A stretch of 64,000 bases of DNA from Diprion similis (taxonomy: Eukaryota > Arthropoda > Insecta > Hymenoptera > Diprionidae), in assembly GCF_021155765.1 (NCBI RefSeq), contig NC_060108.1, forward strand, positions 18,191,025 through 18,255,024, written 5' to 3'. Below are positions 55,401 to 64,000 of this stretch, one piece after another. Position 1 is the stretch's first letter. Every line of letters begins with the position of its first letter. The position numbers were made by a program, and so were the translations under genes. The notes beneath the pieces were generated by a model that saw nothing but the letters and a program-made list of their open reading frames with translations, made no database searches and was not told where the DNA came from.

Positions 55401-56473
55401 TCGAGACAACAGCGAACGGATCGAGGTATTCAACGATTGTTAACCGAATTGTAAGCGGTGGAAACAATTTTGATGAGGAGGAAAAACACATGGAAGCAAA
55501 GCGGAAGTCTTGAAACGTTGACAAACTTTGAAGGAAACTGATAAGGAAAGAGCTAGAGGAAAAAAAACGCATGTGAACAAAGCAGAACCTTGAACCGTTG
55601 ACGAACGTCGAAAGAAATTAATCAGGAAAAAGCTAGACTGCCGTATATTTTTTACCACAAACTGTCAACACACTTGTCAATTCGTTGACCGCTAAGTGTA
55701 TTTAACAAGACTAACGATAAATCTCTAACCACTGAGATGTCGAAATATACAAGATTAAAAACTCAGTGTCTTTCTACTACTTCTGGAATACCGTTAAGCT
55801 GTCGCTTATACTGTATATGTACGGATACGTAAATCCGCCCAACACGGATTCCTTCCTTTCACCAATGCTGATAGGCGGAGCAGCATGGATATTCGTCCAT
55901 GTTCACTAATAAATCACAATAACAAATGAGTTATATTGTTGTATGAAAAAACTGTACTGAGGCACGACCATTGGACGCCCAACAGCTACAACAGAAGCTG
56001 CGTAATAAGCCGAGATCAGCCATAAACACAATACATGAACCGGAGAACGAGCTCGCTTGATAAATGTTGCTGATGCGGCGCGTGCCGGCGACTTACTGGA
56101 GTCATAGGATCTTAGCGCCTACTTGCTCTAAGCATAGGATAAGGTGCGGATGGGGAAGGGAGAATAGAAGTGGAAATGGGGAAAGAGAGAGAGAGAGAGA
56201 GAGAAAATTCGAGGGATAAGAGAGACGAAACGCGCACGGAGATTTTTATTAAATCAACTCTGAAGTTCATTAAAATGATATCGTGCTCAAAAATCCATGG
56301 TGCAGAAAAGAAATTGTTAGGATTAATGAAGTATTATAATACTGGAACGTGCATTGATAAAATGCGTGCCGAAAGAGTGGTATATTCGTCTCTCTCGATA
56401 CAGTCCGATACAAAAGTTGCCTCGATGCCATTAAGAAAAAATATATTTTCTGATATTGAAAACACATATTATA

Positions 56474-56518
<45 letters not shown>

Positions 56519-59104
56519 TATAGGAATATCAGGGAGTACCAATTTGCAGCAACTGTACGATTCTTTCACTGCGCAGGCGTCGCGTCGCCTAGTATAAAAC
56601 AAGAAAGACACCACTTGTCACGGTCTCTCTCGGCATGCACTTTCTTACTGCAGCGCATGCTCTAGTATTATTATAAATAATCCAGTGGTAAGGGATATGA
56701 CGCGTCTAATTCATATGGCGTTGTGACCGCTTGAAGTTGGCTGCGTACGGATTGTTCACGCGGCGCGGAGCAGCTTCGCACGGTTGTATAAATCTTGGCA
56801 ACGGTGATACACTAATATTTCTGTAATACACCGCGTGTTCCAGCATTGTTCCCAAAATTATTGTGCCTGTTCAACGTTTTGATGTAAAATAAAAAAAAAA
56901 AAAAAAAAAAAAGCACTTTTGTTATAACCCGAACTATTATTGTTGTTGTTGTTACTGTTTTCGCAGAGCTGACACGCGCGCGTGCCTTTCGACAATTAAT
57001 TTCAAAAGCGAGTGGCGCGGAGCCCAGCATCGCGGCTGTATTACAGGGTACATTATTTTTATGCCCTTACAATAGTGTTGATTTGAGCCACACGGTGGAT
57101 TCGGAATTTATACAAGAAAGTTTTCACCAAATGGGGAACGTATAACAGGTACGTTATACCTGTTTGAAGAGTGATGCGTGTTGTCACTTAGCGCCATCCC
57201 AGACATCAGGTAAACCTGTCCGTGACGGTTTCCGAATCATCGTTTTGCCGATATACATACACTTACACATACTGCACAAAGCAGATAATATACCGGAATA
57301 CTTAGTGGTAACGTTCCACGGGCAATTTAGGGTACAGTAAAATCCGCCTGCATTTATGGAATTGAGAGTATATTTTACCGATGGAAGTTTGTCTTGTGGT
57401 CCGCGATTGAAAAGAGCGGAGAGTCGGCTAATCGTGAATAATAAGACAACCGTCGATCGGTATAACAGGGTGTACACTCGGTTGCCAAAATGCAGGCGGA
57501 ATTCGATAAAACGTATTCCGAATTGCCTAGAGGCAGGCGGGTTTAACCCGCTTTCAAGCCAATCGATGTGACGCGTCGATAACTTTAAGTTAATATATTA
57601 CGTTATCATTCGCATTTCGTTCATGCATGGCGACGGTGGAACGTCTTCAAACCTCCCACGCACCTTCAGCGGAGATAAACAAACAACACCGGCACTATTT
57701 TAACCGTAAGATCATCATCATTCGAAAAGTAAAACCGTATATAACGACACTGATTGATCACTGCGAGATGCAGTGAGTGAATTTGTCTTATACTTACTCA
57801 AAGACGGAGCTATATAAAGCAAACTAGCAATTACCGCGTGGAAAACTAACAGAGCTCACTGTCAACGAACGGATATCTAACCTTGGATTCTGAACATTAT
57901 CCGGCAATCTCTGAAAGAGTTGGCAAGGCACATATGACTTCAATTTGCTTGATCTATTTATGAATTTGAAAATCCACGCCAATCTATCAAATTTTTTACC
58001 ACGAGCTGAATAACTCGCCAATTCCCGCGAACTTTTCCGTCCAATAATATTATTTCATACCAAGTATATAATATTATTTTCACCCCATCTTATACGAAAT
58101 TTTTTAAACAATATCTATAGACAAATCATTCGTGTTTCCACACGTGTGACGCAATTCTGCGACAAACATTATCAAAAACAAATAACTAACCTTTGGAGAG
58201 TTTATCAACCGACTCGAAACGACCTTCGACCTTGCTGCGTAATGCTTCGAGGTCGAAAGGGGCGGCAAATCCATGATCGACGCTTCGACTTTTGCTCCTG
58301 CAAAGGGTAAAACAAAAAGGTTTAATTTAAATGTTAATTTGGTTCACCTTTGTCGTATTAACTTACAATTAGGTATGTCGTGTAATGCCTACAATTTATA
58401 TAGGCAGTTGAAGATACAAACTATAGAGTATTCTCTATCTATTATAGTATAATGTATCGCGGCCTATTACGTCACGCGATGAAAACTTTCACACTTCCCG
58501 TCTATTGCGAGGAGAGTGTCGCGGGAAGTCTAGAATTTGATTGGACACGGTTAGAATTTACCACGTTTTATAAGGATCATTGATCGTTGCTTGCATCCAC
58601 AACGATGAACAACGTCTCTGGAATAAAGTGACCTGGCCTTATATACTATACCTCCCGTTTCGTTGATTCGTCATTATAGCTTACTGCAATATTCAGGGGG
58701 GGGGGGGGTATTAATATGCGCTTATTGTTATGCAAGGCACACCGTCACACCGGCGGTCGTTAAATCATTCTCTAGCATTATATTATAATTCCCGAGGGGC
58801 ATAAAATACAACAGTGAAAAAGCGAAGAAAAAAAGAAAACTTAAATAAGTAAAAAAGTTATAGAATAAAACCAAGCATGAATATTGCGTAAAACTGAGAG
58901 TGTACGATATAAATTCGTGCACGCAAAACGTGGCAGCCAATTTTCCAGTATATAAAAAGAAATACAGGGATATAATATATAGCAAATGATGCAAGCGTGC
59001 GCAAAATCTTTGAGTATAATATAAGTATGTATACTAACCTGAACTGGGTCGACAAATTCTCAGTAGATCTGGTGTGCGTGACATCTTGGGACATGCGTCG
59101 CGAC
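34500..59104 (-). CDS. mtd: OXR1/mustard: LysM, GRAM-like and TLDc domain protein (5' end open)
   Basis: TLDc-family protein of the OXR1/NCOA7 group, protecting against oxidative stress and acting on the V-ATPase through its TLDc domain. Seventeen exons join in phase, 5' to 3': 59039-59104, 58191-58297, 54852-54940, 54183-54420, 53405-53562, 52581-52967, 52216-52491, 51803-52171, 50214-50368, 49873-50055, 49223-49389, 47207-47369, 42817-43060, 42288-42377, 35220-35501, 34961-35130 and 34500-34635 (at least 1,092 aa). LysM spans exons 3-4 (TVGDRDTLTSIAARFDTTP, FVYPGQQLRVP); the GRAM-like part is exons 5-6 (ERFLRINVRHITDGQ, GVVGGVLLVTPNAVMFDP); exons 7-11 are disordered; TLDc fills the last three exons (VIVPDLVGTTEIL to FVVKTLECWAFI). 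Exon 7 may instead end at 52258; both ends are in phase. The first exon listed begins mid-codon; MSQDV within it (ATG near 59,092) could also be a start. Confidence 0.9.
36000..36276 (-). other. Unexplained ORF inside the large mtd intron
   Basis: Minus-strand ORF from ATG at 36,276, with an in-frame stop two codons upstream. Its first ~90 residues look like real protein: RAGTLHLIHRLSSYPYEALH, FEKCITPTFDQLIRHPLASW and KLSDEFMASYKIS. It then runs into an A-rich, lysine-coding stretch and AT-rich DNA. A weak donor after codon ~90 would be phase 1, which does not fit the phase-0 acceptor of the next mtd exon at 35,501. It could be an alternative exon with another partner, a retrocopy fragment or a nested gene. 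I do not recognise the family. Confidence 0.35.
36691..37900. mobile_element. Putative non-autonomous element with ACGGAGGGAAA termini
   Basis: TATACGGAGGGAAA at the left end and its reverse complement TTTCCCTCCGTGTATA at the right end face each other about 1.2 kb apart. The inverted similarity continues about 15-20 bp inward (GATTATTTGAGACAAG against CGAATACTTGAACCAAC). The interior has no coding capacity but many copies of TTGATTCAAC or GTTGAATCAA on both strands. This suggests a MITE-like insertion in the large mtd intron; a target-site duplication was not established. Confidence 0.5.
37901..42287. other. Large mtd intron, central part, no exon supported
   Basis: Intron between exons 42288-42377 and 35220-35501. 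AT-rich, with simple tracts: GTTTGTTT/ATTT near 38,900, (CTT)n near 39,980, (CTG)n near 40,476-40,495 and a poly(A) run near 40,784-40,810. The ORFs here are short, run through simple repeats and lack recognisable domains. Confidence 0.55.
43807..43872 (+). other. tRNA-like relic / SINE head
   Basis: GGCGTAGTGATTAGAGCCTG resembles a pol III A box, and CCCCGGTTGAAATGTCGG about 38 bp downstream resembles a degenerate B box (GGTTCGAATCC). Between them lies CGACTAGAGATGCGATGC, placed like an anticodon arm. The B box lacks the conserved TTCGA and the acceptor stem does not pair well, so this is a decayed tRNA or the head of a tRNA-derived SINE, not a working gene. Confidence 0.4.
45779..45870 (-). 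CDS. mtd: Alternative first coding exon of mtd (TLDc-only isoform)
   Basis: ATG at 45,870 opens MSYAVSRFFDLLYIPPLRAV, followed by RHLSPFIYR and a GTAATA donor in phase 2. That phase fits the exon starting at 43,060 (RVDDLYRFISAW), the same acceptor used by the long form after exon 47207-47369. The resulting product is about 337 aa: this exon plus 42817-43060, 42288-42377 and the three TLDc exons. No acceptor is needed upstream because it starts with its own ATG, so an internal promoter is implied. TLDc-only short isoforms transcribed from internal promoters are known for OXR1/mtd genes. Confidence 0.65.
55000..58190. other. mtd intron, no exon supported
   Basis: Intron between exons 58191-58297 and 54852-54940. 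It holds a (GA)n tract at 56,185-56,205, a long (TA)n tract at 56,465-56,525, a poly(A) run at 56,889-56,912 and a GC-richer patch near 56,690-56,790. No phase-compatible exon was found. Confidence 0.5.
56465..56525. repeat. (TA)n microsatellite in mtd intron
   Basis: Nearly pure TA repeat over about 60 bp with one TATG interruption. Confidence 0.9.
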
Positions 59105-62100
59105 CTGTTAGAATCAAACGAAAGAAAACAAAAAGAGAAAGTAAAATAAAACATGCCAAAAGGTAAGACGTGCAAAGCTAAAAAATAATGAAAATAAATA
59201 AGTAAATAAATAAATAAATAATAATATATAACTAGCCAAAACATATTATTACGTAATTGCAACAGTAGCGCGTTGTCTATAATACGTAGTGTGTACGTCT
59301 ACCTCTGTACATAGTCGTCAAGCATATGATGGTATTTCCCTGAGAATTGTATCTGCACTGCGATGGGATGAATGAATAGCGTTGTTCATACGCTGAACAA
59401 TAATTAATTTATACTACGCAAACCGCATATAGATACATATGTACATACATACATATACATTCGAATAATACGGGCAAATTCAACACGCATGCAGCGTCGC
59501 ATGATTAGAATGGGTATAATATGCCTCGAGGGTTTGGGTCAACATGGGGATGCGTGATTAAAAAATAAACGTGCTCCGTTTATGCATGCGCTCTCCACCA
59601 CGGCTTTAGCAAAACCTACATCTATAACAGCGTGTCAAAGCTGTGTATCGTAAATACACACGCATGGTGTAACTGTTCCATATATATATATACACATATA
59701 CATACATGTATGTATAATGCGCGTGGCTATAATGCTCGACGGGATAAACGTCCGCTTGGGTTTGCATCAAAGCTTTGACCCGCATTCTCGTTTGATCTTG
59801 GCTTTTAATTAGCGCACTAACCCACGATGCCCGAGTACTCAGGTAAACCCGAGTAAATGTAGCGACATGCATATTAATATATATTTATATATACACATAG
59901 AGAGCAAACTCCGAGACAGACTGAAGACTTTTTCGCCTCTTAGTCACTCGCGGTATATTCCGCGCAACGAGGTGTTTCTTCTTTTCTATAGATACCTACA
60001 TACATATATTATGTAGACATTTCTTGGTCAGCTTTTCACGGTTAGCGATTATCCATTTCTCAGAGATTTATTCTCGTCCGTATGTCTCACGGCAGAAATA
60101 TTTCCGACAAACGATGATGATGGTGCGGTTCTCTTTCGTATGTGTTATACACTATAGTTCAAGAGTTACGGAGACTTCGATTAGGCGAATATATTTTTGA
60201 CGGATCGGTGATCGAATCGTTGATCCAAGCTTTTTTACCAGACCAAACCAATCAATAACCGAATCAATATGTCTGAACGATATACGCAATTTATACGTAA
60301 CGACAGTCATCGGTGTGAACTTATATATAAGACATTCCGCCGATGATAAGTTTGGCCGGAAATTTCTTGGGAACAAATAAATTTATACCTATAATAAAGA
60401 ACGATCATATTCAGGAGGAATAATTTACGTTCTATTGCGATGACGGAGAAAAATTGAATTTATCTAGTTAAAAATGTAATTCGTTAAAAATTATTGAAGT
60501 TGTTATTGAACCGAATTCTTTATCTCAAAATCGTGCAGTAAACATACGATGTATAATAATCATTTACGCACACTGTGGAAATGTTTGACGTCGGATTAGC
60601 GGGTTCTGAGATAAGCGATTAACGGCAACGAAAATTTATAGTAGCATACTTTCGTTTCACATTATACCTTGTAGATCAAAAAGTGTATACATTATACGGT
60701 TTAATTTAGTGGCACATAAAAAAAAGCTAATATAAATAAAAAATCGATCGCCAGGGGTGCGGAAAAAACTGCAAACTCGGGAGTTTATCGTCTTGAGAAA
60801 GCAGTACGTAGATACGTGTGCACGTTTAATTATATCTGTACAACGTTACATTATATGGTAATACATATATAACTGTTGAACTGTTTTGCCTGCTGGGCGA
60901 GAGTCGTTCGTTCGTTTTGAAGAAATAGAACATTAATCGAAAGAATGATCGCGTTACAAGGCGTATTCAAGGCTGCAAAAATACAGGTTTTTTTTTTCTT
61001 TCCTTCCCTCAAGGCGCGACTTTGCACTGATGTGTAATCTAAATTTAAAGGTATGCGTATAACATTGAAATATGTTGGTTTAATGAATATCTGATTCCGC
61101 GGTCTATACGTTCAAAGACATTACTCGCGCGGTTCAATTTCTTATTCTCCTTTGAATCACGCTACAATTTTTACGAGCAGTTGAAAAAACTGAGACAGAG
61201 CTTCTGAAAGCAATTCTTACAAAAAGCTATAAAATTCTAGGTAACTGTGAATTTCTCTTGTTTTTCATCAAAGTACCCGCCTCGCTGATTTTAGATCTCA
61301 CCATCGCACCTGTAGTCACTGATAGCGGTCAAGTAATGAGAGTTAATTTCATAACGTTATCTTATCAGGTTTACTTGCATGTTTTATAATTCAATGTCGG
61401 TACAACCGGACCCCTGCAGAACGAATTTTCTGGTAATATAGTTAAATTTCACCGCTGTCGTCCGTCGTCGTCGCAAACGGTGGAAAAAAGAAAGAGAAAA
61501 AAACGTGGGAACAATAAAAGTCTAAGATCCGAATCGAAGACCGAGTTTTGTGTATAAATTGTTGCCAGATGCTTCAGGGACCAATAAGCGCGGGTAAAAC
61601 CCATCGCTGCAGCAACCGATGGCTTCTCCTCTCTTCTCTTTTCTCTCGCATACCTAACAAAGAAGGTATCCCACGTCGATCTCTTCGATTTTATTTCTCT
61701 TGTAATATGTTATAGTTGACTAAAAACTAAGCGAAACGTATTTCTTTATTTATCCGCCATTAAAAACTTCAAGGGAATGAAACCACAATATTTTTTAACC
61801 AATCCAACTGGAAAAGTTTTCTCATAAAGAGAAATAAAAAATGTAATTTTCTCAATAGAAACAAAAACCTGTCAAAACCACACTTGACATGCCTTACTTT
61901 GGAAGGTGGTTTTGAATTAATTTAAGCTTATTGTTAGTTTTTAGTCAACTATAGTATACAACGAAAGAAATCAAATAAAAAAAAAAGGATTACCTTCCTT
62001 ATAAGTATTGTATAAGATAATGGCAAGAGCCTATATCTCACATGCTGCAGACAACACCCATATGTTTTACCTAGAAATTTTATTCGCTACGTCGCGTCGT

Positions 62101-64000
62101 CTGTCGCGTCGCCAATGTTACACACGTCGATTATACCTCCACATACACACATGTCCAGATTTGAATTGGTGTGCCAGCAACTCCCAGCTAAATTCCGATG
62201 CTCTCGGCCTGCGGAACGTGGCTCGAATTTAACAGCTGATATATCGTCAAGGTATATACCTAACTACATATACGTACATACGTACATACGTACGTACGTA
62301 CCCCGGATGGCAACGTCGCGCAATGGAGTTGCGACACGGTAGGTACATACAAACATACGTAGATAGATTGATGCCTCTACGTATTTACGCGGTAAGTACG
62401 TCAAAAGCGTGCCCAGTTGCAACGTAAGTAACTTAGCGTTAGTTTCTGGGCTTCTAGGATCGCGATATGGGACTCACTCGCACTTTGCAGCACTAGATGA
62501 TAGGTATACCTGTATGCAGACTCGATTAGGCGGCGGCTGGTTTCCTATCGCGAAAAAGAGAATAACAAGAAAATCTTTGAAATCGGGTCGTACTGCGGTC
62601 TGTCGTTCGATACCGCGCGAGACGTTTCGCAGAATCGTTGCATGTCATAAAAGTTGGAAATATGTATCGACAAGGTCTCTAACGAAAAGGCGAGAATTTT
62701 TAAGAGCATCCTTATTTTCTTTCTCTCGACGAATTGCACAGCCGCATTTTTTCGTTGTAGGTACTACTACACTCGCCGGGAATTATTTAAACGATATTTC
62801 ATTTCATTCCTGACGCACGGAGAGAGGGAGTGAGAGATAGAGACAGAAAAGAATACGCAGAAAACGCGAAAAACGGTTGCGGTCATAATAGCTGTATAGA
62901 AATTTGTAATATACATTGAAAATTCTCGGAACAATTCTGCAGTCCAGAATTGCAGTTGAAAAATTTTTTCCTGGAATGTTAATGTTTTTGGCGAAGATTC
63001 GTGAGTGCGCAATGTTGAAACTGTAACTGCATAGATAACTCGAATATCTAGGGTTGTTTTAAAAAAAAAAACCGAAATCTCAATTTCCTCAAGCGCTCTG
63101 TACCCTGACGAAAAGTATCTTCATAGGTACTAAAAAAATTTTTGCCGTGGAATTATAATATCTTTTTCCAATCCTGACTAGGTCATTCGATCACTTTTTA
63201 GACTCAAAGTTGTAACAAAAAAAAATAATGAGAACGACTTACTACACGCAAAATCTAGTGAAAGCAAAATTTAACGCTCCTCTTGATACTGAGAAAAACG
63301 TAAATGGTCCGTAATAAATATGTAATTCAATGATGATAGAATAAAACGTTCGAAAAACTTGTTCAACGTTACGATATCATTCTGTCAAATATTTAGTAAA
63401 CCAATTAATCAACATTTGATATATATATTCTACATAAGCATGGGTAAAATGTAAGGAATACGAAGAATTTATTTTCATAACAAAATTCGTTCATACGCGT
63501 AATGAAAAATCCAAATTTTTGTATCAAACAAAACTGTGCACGAGGCTTCGCGATATACGATTACATTTGAAATCGATTTGCAACGGTACAGGTCCGATCT
63601 TATATGCGAGAAATCGTGAGGTACCTCACGTAGGCACGTTACATACATATACGCACGTATATACGTATATGCACATGTGCCTGAAGTGTGTGCGCGCGAT
63701 ATGCCATAGAAATTATTATAAGTTTCATCGTCCGAAGAGCGAAGGAACCGAACAACCTCCGCCCCGTGAGCCGTTCACTAGCGCAAGCAACGAACGAATG
63801 CGTGCAGCGGATTCGTCGTTGTCGGAGAAAGGTGCGGATCAATCGATCGATCCAACTATCGAACTTTGAACGATCCATCGATCCATCGATCCACCGATCC
63901 GCCGCGATCCCACGCTCGAGCGTCGAACCAAAGGTCTCGTCCCCGCCCCCCTCAGTGGGTCAATGTCAGCTCCGGGGCGGTGGTCCACGATATCTGATAT
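59105..64000. other. 5' flank or long 5' intron of mtd
   Basis: No coding exon could be joined to the 59,104 acceptor from here, so this is either mtd intron or its 5' flank. It holds an (ACGT/ACAT)n tract at 62,270-62,302 and several T/A homopolymers. A 134-codon plus-strand open frame at 62,409-62,813 begins at GTG, has no domain and is not called. Confidence 0.5.
63720..64000. promoter_or_regulatory. GC-richer right edge, possible mtd promoter or first exon
   Basis: Base composition shifts to GC-rich relative to the preceding 4 kb, with CpG-containing words and a GATCCATC/GATCCACC tandem run at about 63,870-63,905. It lies in the right position for the distal promoter and noncoding first exon of the minus-strand mtd gene, but no transcript start or splice donor could be fixed. 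Confidence 0.3.

Noticed and set aside
56465-56614. Tyr/Ile-rich ORFs on both strands
   Set aside because: They are translations of a (TA)n microsatellite.
62409-62813. 134-codon plus-strand ORF
   Set aside because: It starts at GTG, has no domain and no clear splice context, and its composition is typical of chance open frames.

Overview
This window is nuclear DNA from an insect: AT-rich, with short GT-AG introns, small tightly packed housekeeping genes, and one very large gene with long introns. The protein set (NOB1, a Su(dx)/Itch-type HECT ligase, HAX1, SYS1, NDUFS6, LSM4, OXR1/mustard) fits an arthropod. A hymenopteran is plausible but was not shown. All gene names rest on motifs read by eye; no database search was run.

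Layout. (1) Positions 1 to about 11,543 are the right edge of a satellite array: 37 head-to-tail monomers of 312 bp. They fall into two monomer types, with recombinant monomers and nested 3-, 7- and 10-monomer higher-order duplications. The array runs off the left end. A lone, strongly diverged copy of the monomer lies at about 12,570-12,880. (2) From 13,048 to 29,028 is a compact gene cluster. NOB1 (minus) and Su(dx) (plus) diverge from a shared 1.4-kb region that holds a perfect CRE. Su(dx) and HAX1 (minus) converge. HAX1 and SYS1 (plus) diverge. SYS1 converges on NDUFS6 (minus), and LSM4 (minus) follows. (3) Positions 29,029-34,499 have no gene that I can support. They hold a run of local duplications, microsatellites, an orphan exon-like ORF and one possible membrane micropeptide. 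(4) Positions 34,500-64,000 are dominated by one minus-strand gene, OXR1/mustard (mtd). I traced 17 coding exons with matching splice phases (at least 1,092 codons) carrying LysM, GRAM-like and TLDc domains, plus an internal alternative first exon at 45,870 that would give a TLDc-only isoform of about 337 aa. The 5' end is not resolved and may lie in the GC-richer right edge or beyond.

The genes do not form one pathway. They cover ribosome maturation (NOB1), Notch/endocytic ubiquitination (Su(dx)), mitochondrial survival and respiration (HAX1, NDUFS6, mtd), Golgi traffic (SYS1) and mRNA processing (LSM4). The most unusual material is the satellite architecture with its orphan relic, a near-perfect foldback element in HAX1 intron 1, a complete EF-hand-like loop in HAX1, and several unexplained exon-like ORFs next to or inside mtd.
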